Shown here: one piece after another, positions 40,545-54,523 of the stretch
How the letters are laid out: each line of letters begins with the position of its first letter
How positions within the stretch are numbered: the stretch's first letter is position 1
Assembly: GCA_964247055.1 (NCBI GenBank)
Contig: OZ176052.1
Coordinates: 13,888,001 to 13,952,000, forward strand
Origin: Paragordius varius
Lineage: Eukaryota > Nematomorpha
Direction: 5' to 3'
Length of the DNA: 64,000 nucleotides
Made by a program: the position numbers and the translations under genes
Notes under the pieces: generated by a model
Databases searched by the model: none
What the model was told of the DNA's origin: nothing
Seen by the model: only the letters and a program-made list of their open reading frames with translations

Positions 40545-43500
40545 TACTCCGATCTCGAAAATATTTGGGGTGATGATGGAACTACCATAGGGCTACCCAA
40601 AAAAAATTATAGTGACATCACCTGATCAAATTTGGATTTTAGGTAGCCATTTTTATCTTAAAATCGTATAAAATATATTTTTTAAATATTTAAAAAATTC
40701 ATAAAAATTACATATATAGTCCGATCCCCAAAATATTTGGGGTGATGATGGAACTACCATAGGGCTACCCAAAAAAAATTATAGTGACATCACCTGATCA
40801 AATTTGGATTTTAGGTAGCCATTTTTATTTTTAAAATCATATAAAATAAATTTTTTAAATATTTAAAAAATTCATAAAAATTACATTTATAGTCCGATCT
40901 CGACAATATTTGGGGTGATGATGGAACTACCATAGGGCTACCCAAAAAAAATTATAGTGACATCACCTGATCAAATTTGGATTTTAGGTAGCCATAATTA
41001 TCTAAAACTCGTATAAAATAATTTTTTTAAATATATAAAAAATTCATAAAAATTACATTTATAGTCCGATCCCCAAAATATTTGAGGTGATGATGGAACA
41101 ACCATAGGGCTACGCAAAAAAAATTATTGCGACATCACCTGATCAAATTTGGATTTTAGGTCGCCATTTTTATTTTTAAAATCGTATAAAATAAATTTTT
41201 TAAATATTTAAAAAATTCAAAAAAATTACATTTATATACCGATCTCGAAAATATTTGGGGTGATAATGGAACTACCATAGGGCTACCCAAAAAAAATTAT
41301 GGCGACATCACCTGATCAAATTTGGATTTTAGGTAGCCATTTTTATTTTTAAAAGCGTATAAAATAAATTTTTTAAATATTTAAAAAATTCATAAAAATT
41401 ACATTTATACTCCGATCTCGAAAATATTTGGGGTGATGATGGAACTACCATAGGGCTACCCAAAAAAAATTATGGTGACATCACCTGATCAAATTTGGAT
41501 TTTAGGTAGCCATTTTTATTTTTAAAATCGTATAAAATAAATTTTTTAAATATTTAAAAAATTCATAAAAATTACATTTATAGTCCGATCCCCAAAATAT
41601 TTGAGGTGATGATGGAACAACCATAGGGCTACGCAAAAAAAATTATGGCGACATCACCTGATCAAATTTGGATTTTAGGTAGCCATTTTTATTTTTAAAA
41701 TCGTATAAAATAAATTTTTTAAATATTTAAATTCATAAAAATTACATTTATAGTCCGATCCCCAAAATATTTGGGGTGATGATGGAATTACCATAGGGCT
41801 ACCCAAAAAAAATTATGGTGACATCACCTGATCAAATTTGGATTTTAGGTAGCCATTTTTATTTTTAAAATCGTATAAAATAAATTTTTTAAATATTTAA
41901 AAAATTCATAAAAATTACATTTATACTCCGATCTCGAAAATATTTGGGGTGATGATGGAACTACCATAGGGCTACCCAAAAAAAATTATAGTGATATCAC
42001 CTGATCAAATTTGGATTTTAGGTAACCATTTTTATTTTTAATATCGTATAAAATAAATTTTTTAAATATTTAAAAAATTCATAAAAATCACATTTATACT
42101 CCGATCTCGAAAATATTTGGGGTGATGATGGAACTACCATAGGGCTACGCAAAAAAAATTATGGTGACATCACCTGATCAAATTTGGATTTTAGGTAGCC
42201 ATTTTTATTTTTAAAATCGTATAAAATAAATTTTTTAAATATTTAAAAAATTCATAAAAATTACATTTATACTCCGATCTCGAAAATATTTGGGGTGATG
42301 ATGGAACTACCATAGGGCTACCCAAAAAAAATTATGGTGACATCACCTGATCAAATTTGGATTTTAGGTAGCCATTTTTATTTTTAAAATCGTATAAAAT
42401 AAATTTAATATTTAAAAAATTCATAAAAGTTACATTTATTCTCCGATCTCGAAAATATTTGGGGTGATGATGGAACTACCATAGGGCTACGCAAAAAAAA
42501 TTATGGCGACATCACCTGATCAAATTTGGATTTTAGGTAGCCATTTTTATTTTTAAAATCGTATAAAATAAATTTTTTAAATATTTAAATTCATAAAAAT
42601 TACATTTATACTCCGATCTCGAAAATATTTGGGGTGATGATGGAACTACCATAGGGCTACCCAAAAAAAATTATAGTGACATCACCTGATCAAATTTGGA
42701 TTTTAGGTAGCCATTTTTATCTTAAAATCGTATAAAATATATTTTTTAAATATTTAAAAAATTCATAAAAATTACATATATAGTCCGATCCCCAAAATAT
42801 TTGGGGTGATGATGGAACTACCATAGGGCTACCCAAAAAAAATTATAGTGACATCACCTGATCAAATTTGGATTTTAGGTAGCCATTTTTATTTTTAAAA
42901 TCATATAAAATAAATTTTTTAAATATTTAAAAAATTCATAAAAATTACATTTATAGTCCGATCTCGACAATATTTGGGGTGATGATGGAACTACCATAGG
43001 GCTACCCAAAAAAAATTATAGTGACATCACCTGATCAAATTTGGATTTTAGGTAGCCATAATTATCTAAAACTCGTATAAAATAATTTTTTTAAATATAT
43101 AAAAAATTCATAAAAATTACATTTATAGTCCGATCCCCAAAATATTTGAGGTGATGATGGAACAACCATAGGGCTACGCAAAAAAAATTATTGCGACATC
43201 ACCTGATCAAATTTGGATTTTAGGTCGCCATTTTTATTTTTAAAATCGTATAAAATAAATTTTTTAAATATTTAAAAAATTCAAAAAAATTACATTTATA
43301 TACCGATCTCGAAAATATTTGGGGTGATAATGGAACTACCATAGGGCTACCCAAAAAAAATTATGGCGACATCACCTGATCAAATTTGGATTTTAGGTAG
43401 CCATTTTTATTTTTAAAAGCGTATAAAATAAATTTTTTAAATATTTAAAAAATTCATAAAAATTACATTTATACTCCGATCTCGAAAATATTTGGGGTGA

Positions 43501-44502
43501 TGATGGAACTACCATAGGGCTACCCAAAAAAAATTATGGTGACATCACCTGATCAAATTTGGATTTTAGGTAGCCATTTTTATTTTTAAAATCGTATAAA
43601 ATAAATTTTTTAAATATTTAAAAAATTCATAAAAATTACATTTATAGTCCGATCCCCAAAATATTTGAGGTGATGATGGAACAACCATAGGGCTACGCAA
43701 AAAAAATTATGGCGACATCACCTGATCAAATTTGGATTTTAGGTAGCCATTTTTATTTTTAAAATCGTATAAAATAAATTTTTTAAATATTTAAATTCAT
43801 AAAAATTACATTTATAGTCCGATCCCCAAAATATTTGGGGTGATGATGGAATTACCATAGGGCTACCCAAAAAAAATTATGGTGACATCACCTGATCAAA
43901 TTTGGATTTTAGGTAGCCATTTTTATTTTTAAAATCGTATAAAATAAATTTTTTAAATATTTAAAAAATTCATAAAAATTACATTTATACTCCGATCTCG
44001 AAAATATTTGGGGTGATGATGGAACTACCATAGGGCTACCCAAAAAAAATTATAGTGATATCACCTGATCAAATTTGGATTTTAGGTAACCATTTTTATT
44101 TTTAATATCGTATAAAATAAATTTTTTAAATATTTAAAAAATTCATAAAAATCACATTTATACTCCGATCTCGAAAATATTTGGGGTGATGATGGAACTA
44201 CCATAGGGCTACGCAAAAAAAATTATGGTGACATCACCTGATCAAATTTGGATTTTAGGTAGCCATTTTTATTTTTAAAATCGTATAAAATAAATTTTTT
44301 AAATATTTAAAAAATTCATAAAAATTACATTTATACTCCGATCTCGAAAATATTTGGGGTGATGATGGAACTACCATAGGGCTACCCAAAAAAAATTATG
44401 GTGACATCACCTGATCAAATTTGGATTTTAGGTAGCCATTTTTATTTTTAAAATCGTATAAAATAAATTTAATATTTAAAAAATTCATAAAAGTTACATT
44501 TA
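40545..44502. repeat. HOR block: 12-mer, 2064 bp, about 1.9 copies
   Basis: Copy 1 is 40545-42608; copy 2 runs from 42609 to about 44502. Markers spaced 2064 bp: TCTAAAACTCG (41001/43065), GGTCGCCAT (about 41159/43223), AAAAGCGTAT (41351/43415) and TTATTCTCCG (about 42436/44500). Both copies also share ACATATATAGTCC, GATAATGGAAC, GTGATATCACC and two short deletions in the AT palindrome (about 41728 and 42405 in copy 1). I saw no difference between copies until the last monomer, so this is one of the most recent duplications. GTGATATCAC is a perfect 10-bp palindrome made by one change in arm A'. Confidence 0.88.
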
Positions 44503-46742
44503 TTCTCCGATCTCGAAAATATTTGGGGTGATGATGGAACTACCATAGGGCTACCCAAAAAAAATTATAATGACATCACCTGATCAAATTTGGATTTTAG
44601 GTAGCCATTTTTATTTTTAAAATCGTATAAAATAAATTTTTTAAATATTTAAAAAATTCATAAAAATTACATTTATAGTCCGATCTCGACAATATTTGGG
44701 GTGATGATGGAACTACCATAGGGCTACCCAAAAAAAATTATAGTGACATCACCTGATCAAATTTGGATTTTAGGTAGCCATTTTTATTTTTAAAATCGTA
44801 TAAAATAAATTTTTTAAATATTTAAAAAATTCATAAAAATTACATTTATAGTCCGATCCCCAAAATATTTGGGGTGATGATGGAACTACCATAGGGCTAC
44901 CCAAAAAAAAATTATGGTGACATCACCTGATCAAATTTGGATTTTAGGTAATTTTTATTTTTAAAATCGTATAAAATAAATTTTTTAATTATTTAAAAAA
45001 TTCATAAAAATTACATTTATACTCCGATCTCGAAAATATTTGGGGTGATGATGGAACTACCATAGGGCTACGCAAAAAAAATTATGGTGACATCACCTGA
45101 TCAAATTTGGATTTTAGGTAGCCATTTTTATTTTTAAAATCGTATAAAATAAATTTTTTAAATATTTAAAAAATTCATAAAAATTACATTTATACTCCGA
45201 TCTCGAAAATATTTGGGGTGATGATGGAACTACCATAGGGCTACCCAAAAAAAATTATGGTGACATCACCTGATCAAATTTGGATTTTAGGTAGCCATTT
45301 TTATTTTTAAAATCGTATAAAATAAATTTTTTAAATATTTAAAAAATTCATAAAAGTTACATTTATAGTCCGATCCCCAAAATATTTGGGGTGATGATGG
45401 AACTATCATAGGGCTACCCAAAAAAAATTATAGTGACATCACCTGATCAAATTTGGATTTTAGGTAGCCATTTTTATTTTTAAAATCGTATAAAATAAAT
45501 TTTTTAAATATTTAAAAAATTTATAAAAATTACATTTATACTCCGATCTCGAAAATATTTGGGGTGATGATGGAACTACCATAGGGCTACCCAAAAAAAA
45601 TTATGGTGACATCACCTGATCAAATTTGGATTTTAGGTAGCCATTTTTATTTTTAAAATCGTATAAAATAAATTTAATATTTAAAAAATTCATAAAAGTT
45701 ACATTTATACTCCGATCTCGAAAATATTTGGGGTGATGATGGAACTACCATAGGGCTACCCAAAAAAAATTATAATGACATCACCTGATCAAATTTGGAT
45801 TTTAGGTAGCCATTTTTATTTTTAAAATCGTATAAAATAAATTTTTTAAATATTTAAAAAATTCATAAAAATTACATTTAGAGTCCGATCTCGACAATAT
45901 TTGGGGTGATGATGGAACTACCATAGGGCTACCCAAAAAAAATTATAGTGACATCACCTGATCAAATTTGGATTTTAGGTAGCCATTTTTATTTTTAAAA
46001 TCGTATAAAATGAATTTTTTAAATATTTAAAAAATTCATAAAAATTACATTTATAGTCCGATCCCCAAAATATTTGGGGTGATGATGGAACTACCATAGG
46101 GCTACCCAAAAAAAATTATGGTGACATCACCTGATCAAATTTGGATTTTAGGTAATTTTTATTTTTAAAATCGTATAAAATAAATTTTTTAATTATTTAA
46201 AAAATTCATAAAAATTACATTTATACTCCGATCTCGAAAATATTTGGGGTGATGATGGAACTACCATAGGGCTACGCAAAAAAAATTATGGTGACATCAC
46301 CTGATCAAATTTGGATTTTAGGTAGCCATTTTTATTTTTAAAATCGTATAAAATAAATTTTTTAAATATTTAAAAAATTCATAAAAATTACATTTATACT
46401 CCGATCTCGAAAATATTTGGGGTGATGATGGAACTACCATAGGGCTACCCAAAAAAAATTATGGTGACATCACCTGATCAAATTTGGATTTTAGGTAGCC
46501 ATTTTTATTTTTAAAATCGTATAAAATAAATTTTTTAAATATTTAAAAAATTCATAAAAGTTACATTTATAGTCCGATCCCCAAAATATTTGGGGTGATG
46601 ATGGAACTATCATAGGGCTACCCAAAAAAAATTATAGTGACATCACCTGATCAAATTTGGATTTTAGGTAGCCATTTTTATTTTTAAAATCGTATAAAAT
46701 AAATTTTTTAAATATTTAAAAAATTCATAAAAATTACATTTA
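44503..46742. repeat. HOR block: 7-mer, 1204-1205 bp, two copies
   Basis: Units start at 44503 and 45708. TTATAATGAC recurs at about 44565 and 45770 (1205 bp). The 3-bp deletion GGTAATTTTT with TTAATTATTT recurs at 44947 and 46151 (1204 bp, because the first copy has one extra A in its A-run). ACTATCATAGGG is also duplicated (about 45404 and 46607). The seventh monomer differs: in copy 1 it carries a 4-bp deletion in the AT palindrome, whereas copy 2 continues with a full-length GTAGCC-to-ATGTAGCC monomer. The GGTAATTTTT monomer matches the one at about 8035, some 37 kb away. Confidence 0.85.
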
Positions 46743-48298
46743 TACTCCGATCTCGAAAATATTTGGGGTGATGATGGAACTACCATAGGGCTACCCAAAA
46801 AAAATTATGGTGACATCACCTGATCAAATTTGGATTTTATGTAGCCATTTTTATTTTTAAAATCGTATAAAATAAATTTTTTAAATATTTAAAAAATTCA
46901 TAAAAATTACATTTATACTCCGATCTCGAAAATATTTGGGGTGATGATGGAACTACCATAGGGCTACGCAAAAAAAATTATGGTGACATCACCTGATCAA
47001 ATTTGGATTTTAGGTAGCCATTTTTATTTTTAAAATCGTATAAAATAAATTTTTTAAGTATTTAAAAAATTAAAAAAAATTACATTTATACTCCGATCTC
47101 GACAATATTTGGGGTGATGATGGAACTACCATAGGGCTACCCAAAAAAAATTATGGTGACATCACCTGATCAAATTTGGATTCTAGGTAGCCATTTTTAT
47201 TTTTAAAATCGTATAAAATAAATTTTTTAAATATTTAAAAAATTCATAAAAATTACATTTATACTCCGATCTCGAAAATATTTTAGGTGATGATGGAACT
47301 ACCATAGGGCTACCCAAAAAAAATTATGGTGGCATCACCTGATCAAATTTGGATTTTAGGTAGCCATTTTTATTTTTAAAATCGTATAAAATAAATTTTT
47401 TAAATATTTAAAAAATTCATAAAAGTTACATTTATAGTCCGATCCCCAAAATATTTGTGGTGATGATGGAACTACCATAGGGCTACCCAAAAAAAATTAT
47501 GGTGACATCACCTGATCAAATTTGGATTTTAGGTAGCCATTTTTATTTTTAAAATCGTATAAAATAAATTTTTTAAATATTTAAAAAATTCAAAAAAATT
47601 ACATTTATACTCCGATCTCTACAATATTTGGGGTGATGATGGAATTACCATAGGGCTACCCAAAAAAAATTATGGTGACATCACCTGATCAAATTTGGAT
47701 TTTAGGTAGCCATTTTTATTTTTAAAATCGTATAAAATAAATTTTTTAAATATTTAAAAAATTCATAAAAATTACATTTATACTCCGATCTCGAAAATAT
47801 TTGGGGTGATGATGGAACTACCATAGGGCTACCCAAAAAAAATTATGGTGACATCACCTGATCAAATTTGGATTTTAGGTAGCCATTTTTATTTTTAAAA
47901 TCGTATAAAATAAATTTTTTAAATATTTAAAAAATTCATAAAATTACATTTATACTCCGATCTCGAAAATATTTGGGGTGATGATGGAACTACCATAGGG
48001 CTACGCAAAAAAAATTATGGTGACATCACCTGATCAAATTTGGATTTTAGGTAGCCATTTTTATTTTTAAAATCGTATAAAATAAATTTTTTAAGTATTT
48101 AAAAAATTCAAAAAAATTACATTTATACTCCGATCTCGAAAATATTTGGGGTGATGATGGAACTACCATAGGGCTACCCAAAAAAAATTATGGTGGCATC
48201 ACCTGATCAAATTTGGATTTTAGGTAGCCATTTTTATTTTTAAAATCGTATAAAATAAATTTTTTAAATATTTAAAAAATTCATAAAAGTTACATTTA
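46743..48298. repeat. Satellite monomers related to the 13-mer that follows
   Basis: Nine monomers in an order close to that of the 2250-bp unit: TTTTATGTAGCC, CTACGC with TTAAGTATTT, TCTCGAC with GGATTCTAGG, GTGGCATCACC, CCCC...GTGG and TCTCTACAATATT. The order then restarts in shortened form. This looks like one or two extra, partly deleted copies of the downstream unit. Unique marks here are AATATTTTAGGTG at about 47277 and a changed end, AAAATTAAAAAAAATT, at about 47067. Confidence 0.75.
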
Positions 48299-51200
48299 TA
48301 GTCCGATCCCCAAAATATTTGTGGTGATGATGGAACTACCATAGGGCTACCCAAAAAAAATTATGGTGACATCACCTGATCAAATTTGGATTTTAGGTAG
48401 CCATTTTTATTTTTAAAATCGTATAAAATAAATTTTTTAAATATTTAAAAAATTCAAAAAAATTACATTTATACTCCGATCTCTACAATATTTGGGGTGA
48501 TGATGGAATTACCATAGGGCTACCCAAAAAAAATTATGGTGACATCACCTGATCAAATTTGGATTTTAGGTAGCCATTTTTATTTTTAAAATCGTATAAA
48601 ATAAATTTTTTAAATATTTAAAAAATTCATAAAAATTACATTTATACTCCGATCGCGAAAATATTTGGGGTGATGATGGAACTACCATAGGGCTACCCAA
48701 AAAAAATTATGGTGACATCACCTGATCAAATTTGGATTTTATGTAGCCATTTTTATTTTTAAAATCGTATAAAATAAATTTTTTAAATATTTAAAAAATT
48801 CATAAAAATTACATTTATACTCCGATCTCGAAAATATTTGGGGTGATGATGGAACTACCATAGGGCTACGCAAAAAAAATTATGGTGACATCACCTGATC
48901 AAATTTGGATTTTAGGTAGCCATTTTTATTTTTAAAATCGTATAAAATAAATTTTTTAAGTATTTAAAAAATTCAAAAAAATTACATTTATACTCCGATC
49001 TCGACAATATTTGGGGTGATGATGGAACTACCATAGGGCTACCCAAAAAAAATTATGGTGACATCACCTGATCAAATTTGGATTCTAGGTAGCCATTTTT
49101 ATTTTTAAAATCGTATAAAATAAATTTTTTAAATATTTAAAAAATTCATAAAAATTACATTTATACTCCGATCTCGAAAATATTTGGGGTGATGATGGAA
49201 CTACCATAGGGCTACCCAAAAAAAATTATGGTGGCATCACCTGATCAAATTTGGATTTTAGGTAGCCATTTTTATTTTTAAAATCGTATAAAATAAATTT
49301 TTTAAATATTTAAAAAATTCATAAAAGTTACATTTATAGTCCGATCCCCAAAATATTTGTGGTGATGATGGAACTACCATAGGGCTACCCAAAAAAAATA
49401 ATGGTGACATCACCTGATCAAATTTGGATTTTAGGTAGCCATTTTTATTTTTAAAATCGTATAAAATAAATTTTTTAAATATTTAAAAAATTCAAAAAAA
49501 TTACATTTATACTCCGATCTCGAAAATATTTGGGGTGATGATGGAACTACCATAGGGCTACCCAAAAAAAATTATGGTGACATCACCTGATCAAATTTGG
49601 ATTTTATGTAGCCATTTTTATTTTTAAAATCGTATAAAATAAATTTTTTAAATATTTAAAAAATTCATAAAAATTACATTTATACTCCGATCTCGAAAAT
49701 ATTTGGGGTGATGATGGAACTACCATAGGGCTACGCAAAAAAAATTATGGTGACATCACCTGATCAAATTTGGATTTTAGGTAGCCATTTTTATTTTTAA
49801 AATCGTATAAAATAAATTTTTTAAGTATTTAAAAAATTCAAAAAAATTACATTTATACTCCGATCTCGACAATATTTGGGGTGATGATGGAACTACCATA
49901 GGGCTACGCAAAAAAAATTTTGGTGACATCACCTGATCAAATTTGGATTTTAGGTAGCCATTTTTATTTTTAAAATCGTATAAAATAAATTTTTTAAATA
50001 TTTAAAAAATTCATAAAAATTACATTTATACTCCGATCTCGAAAATATTTGGGGTGATGATGGAATTACCATAGGGCTACCCAAAAAAAATTATGGTGAC
50101 ATCACCTGATCAAATTTGGATTTTAGGTAGCCATTTTTATTTTTAAAATCGTATAAAATAAATTTTTTAAATATTTAAAAAATTCATAAAAATTACATTT
50201 ATACTCCGATCTCGAAAATATTTGGGGTGATGATGGAACTACCATAGGGCTACCCAAAAAAAATTATGGTGACATCACCTGATCAAATTTGGATTTTATG
50301 TAGCCATTTTTATTTTTAAAATCGTATAAAATAAATTTTTTAAATATTTAAAAAATTCATAAAAATTACATTTATACTCCGATCTCGAAAATATTTGGGG
50401 TGATGATGGAACTACCATAGGGCTACGCAAAAAAAATTATGGTGACATCACCTGATCAAATTTGGATTTTAGGTAGCCATTTTTATTTTTAAAATCGTAT
50501 AAAATAAATTTTTTAAATATTTAAAAAATTCATAAAAGTTACATTTATAGTCCGATCCCCAAAATATTTGTGGTGATGATGGAACTACCATAGGGCTACC
50601 CAAAAAAAATTATGGTGACATCACCTGATCAAATTTGGATTTTAGGTAGCCATTTTTATTTTTAAAATCGTATAAAATAAATTTTTTAAATATTTAAAAA
50701 ATTCAAAAAAATTACATTTATACTCCGATCTCTACAATATTTGGGGTGATGATGGAATTACCATAGGGCTACCCAAAAAAAATTATGGTGACATCACCTG
50801 ATCAAATTTGGATTTTAGGTAGCCATTTTTATTTTTAAAATCGTATAAAATAAATTTTTTAAATATTTAAAAAATTCATAAAAATTACATTTATACTCCG
50901 ATCTCGAAAATATTTGGGGTGATGATGGAACTACCATAGGGCTACCCAAAAAAAATTATGGTGACATCACCTGATCAAATTTGGATTTTATGTAGCCATT
51001 TTTATTTTTAAAATCGTATAAAATAAATTTTTTAAATATTTAAAAAATTCATAAAAATTACATTTATACTCCGATCTCGAAAATATTTGGGGTGATGATG
51101 GAACTACCATAGGGCTACGCAAAAAAAATTATGGTGACATCACCTGATCAAATTTGGATTTTAGGTAGCCATTTTTATTTTTAAAATCGTATAAAATAAA

Positions 51201-52797
51201 TTTTTTAAGTATTTAAAAAATTCAAAAAAATTACATTTATACTCCGATCTCGACAATATTTGGGGTGATGATGGAACTACCATAGGGCTACCCAAAAAAA
51301 ATTATGGTGACATCACCTGATCAAATTTGGATTCTAGGTAGCCATTTTTATTTTTAAAATCGTATAAAATAAATTTTTTAAATATTTGAAAAAATTCATA
51401 AAAATTACATTTATACTCCGATCTCGAAAATATTTGGGGTGATGATGGAACTACCATAGGGCTACCCAAAAAAAATTATGGTGGCATCACCTGATCAAAT
51501 TTGGATTTTAGGTAGCCATTTTTATTTTTAAAATCGTATAAAATAAATTTTTTAAATATTTAAAAAATTCATAAAAGTTACATTTATAGTCCGATCCCCA
51601 AAATATTTGTGGTGATGATGGAACTACCATAGGGCTACCCAAAAAAAATAATGGTGACATCACCTGATCAAATTTGGATTTTAGGTAGCCATTTTTATTT
51701 TTAAAATCGTATAAAATAAATTTTTTAAATATTTAAAAAATTCAAAAAAATTACATTTATACTCCGATCTCGAAAATATTTGGGGTGATGATGGAACTAC
51801 CATAGGGCTACCCAAAAAAAATTATGGTGACATCACCTGATCAAATTTGGATTTTATGTAGCCATTTTTATTTTTAAAATCGTATAAAATAAATTTTTTA
51901 AATATTTAAAAAATTCATAAAAATTACATTTATACTCCGATCTCGAAAATATTTGGGGTGATGATGGAACTACCATAGGGCTACGCAAAAAAAATTATGG
52001 TGACATCACCTGATCAAATTTGGATTTTAGGTAGCCATTTTTATTTTTAAAATCGTATAAAATAAATTTTTTAAGTATTTAAAAAATTCAAAAAAATTAC
52101 ATTTATACTCCGATCTCGACAATATTTGGGGTGATGATGGAACTACCATAGGGCTACGCAAAAAAAATTTTGGTGACATCACCTGATCAAATTTGGATTT
52201 TAGGTAGCCATTTTTATTTTTAAAATCGTATAAAATAAATTTTTTAAATATTTAAAAAATTCATAAAAATTACATTTATACTCCGATCTCGAAAATATTT
52301 GGGGTGATGATGGAATTACCATAGGGCTACCCAAAAAAAATTATGGTGACATCACCTGATCAAATTTGGATTTTAGGTAGCCATTTTTATTTTTAAAATC
52401 GTATAAAATAAATTTTTTAAATATTTAAAAAATTCATAAAAATTACATTTATACTCCGATCTCGAAAATATTTGGGGTGATGATGGAACTACCATAGGGC
52501 TACCCAAAAAAAATTATGGTGACATCACCTGATCAAATTTGGATTTTATGTAGCCATTTTTATTTTTAAAATCGTATAAAATAAATTTTTTAAATATTTA
52601 AAAAATTCATAAAAATTACATTTATACTCCGATCTCGAAAATATTTGGGGTGATGATGGAACTACCATAGGGCTACGCAAAAAAAATTATGGTGACATCA
52701 CCTGATCAAATTTGGATTTTAGGTAGCCATTTTTATTTTTAAAATCGTATAAAATAAATTTTTTAAGTATTTAAAAAATTCAAAAAAATTACATTTA
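48299..52797. repeat. HOR block: 13-mer, 2250 bp, two copies
   Basis: Copies are 48299-50547 and 50548-52797. Markers spaced 2249-2250 bp: CTCTACAATATT (48481/50730), GGATTCTAGG (about 49080/51329), AAAAAATAATGG (about 49394/51644), TTTTATGTAGCC (49601/51851) and AAAAAAATTTTGG (about 49912/52162). A single extra G at 51388 (ATTTGAAAAAATTC) accounts for the one-base shift. GATCGCG at about 48651 is unique to copy 1. Within each copy the run TTTTATGTAGCC, CTACGC/TTAAGTATTT, TCTCGAC occurs more than once, so this 13-mer was itself built by an earlier internal duplication. Confidence 0.85.
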
Positions 52798-54523
52798 TAC
52801 TCCGATCTCGACAATATTTGGGGTGATGATGGAACTACCATAGGGCTACCCAAAAAAAATTATGGTGACATCACCTGATCAAATTTGGATTCTAGGTAGC
52901 CATTTTTATTTTTAAAATCGTATAAAATAAATTTTTTAAATATTTAAAAAATTCATAAAAATTACATTTATACTCCGATCTCGACAATATTTGGGTGATG
53001 ATGGAACAACCATAGGGCTACCCAAAAAAAATTATAGTGATATCACCTGATCAAATTTGGATTTTAGGTAGCCATTTTTATTTTTAAAATCGTATAAAAT
53101 AAATTTTTTAAATATTTAAAAAATTCATAAAAATTACATTTATAGTCCGATCCCCAAAATATTTGGGGTGATGATGGAACAACCATAGGGCTACGCAAAA
53201 AAAATTTTGGTGACATCACCTGATCAAATTTGGATTTTAGGTAGCCATTTTTATTTTTAAAATCGTATAAAATAAATTTTTTAAATATTTAAAAAATTCA
53301 TAAAAATTACATTTATAGTCCGATCCCCAAAATATTTGGGGTGATGATGGAACTACCATAGGGCTACCCAAAAAAAATTATGGTGACATCACCTGATCAA
53401 ATTTGGATTTTAGGTAGCCATTTTTATTTTTAAAATCGTATAAAATAAATTTTTTAAATATTTAAAAAATTCATAAAAATTACATTTATACTCCGATCTC
53501 GAAAATATTTGGGGTGATGATGGAACTACCATAGGGCTACGCAAAAAAAATTATGGTGACATCACCTGATCAAATTTGGATTTTAGGTAGCCATTTTTAT
53601 TTTTAAAATCGTATAAAATAAATTTTTTAAATATTTAAAAAATTCATATAAATTACATTTATACTCCGATCTCGAAAATATTTGGGGTGATGATGGAACT
53701 ACCATAGGGCTACCCAAAAAAAATTATGGTGACATCACCTGATCAAATTTGGATTTTAGGTAGCCATTTTTATTTTTAAAATCGTATAAAATAAATTTTT
53801 TAAATATTTAAAAAATTCAAAAAAATACATTTATACTCCGATCTCGAAAATATTTGGGGTGATGATGGAACTACCATAGGGCTACCCAAAAAAAATTATA
53901 GTGACATCACCTGATCAAATTTGGATTTTAGGTAGCCATTTTTATCTTAAAATCGTATAAAATAAATTTTTTAAATATTTAAAAAATTCATAAAAATTAC
54001 ATTTATAGTCCGATCCCCAAAATAATTGGGGTGATGATGGAACTACCATAGGGCTACCCACAAAAATTATGGTGACATCACCTGATCAAATTTGGATTTA
54101 AGGTAGCCATTTTTATTTTTAAAATCGTATAAAATAAATTTTTTAAATATTTAAAAAATTCATAAAAATTACATTTATACTCCGATCTCGAAAATATTTG
54201 GGGTGATGATGGAACTACCATAGGGCTACCCAAAAAAAATTATGGTGACATCACCTGATCAAATTTGGATTTTAGGTAGCCATTTTTATTTTTAAAATCG
54301 TATAAAATAAATTTTTTAAATATTTAAAAAATTCATAAAAATTACATTTATAGTCCGATCCCCAAAATATTTGGGGTGATGATGGAACTACCATAGGGCT
54401 ACCCAAAAAAAATTATGGTGACATCACCTGATCAAATTTGGATTTTAGGTAGCCATTTTTATTTTTAAAATCGTATAAAATAAATTTTTTAAATATTTAA
54501 AAAATTCATAAAAATTACATTTA
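52798..54523. repeat. Satellite monomers; part echoed 5.0 kb downstream
   Basis: Ten monomers. A run of about four (53494 to about 54185) carries TTCATATAAATTAC, a TTATCTTAAAATCG monomer and CCCCAAAATAATTGGGG, and recurs at 58496 to about 59187, a spacing of 5001-5002 bp (29 monomers). The monomer at 52971 has GGGTGATG with one G fewer, ACAACC, and the perfect palindrome GTGATATCAC. The monomer ending at about 53828 has lost a T (AAAAAAATACATTT). Confidence 0.78.
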
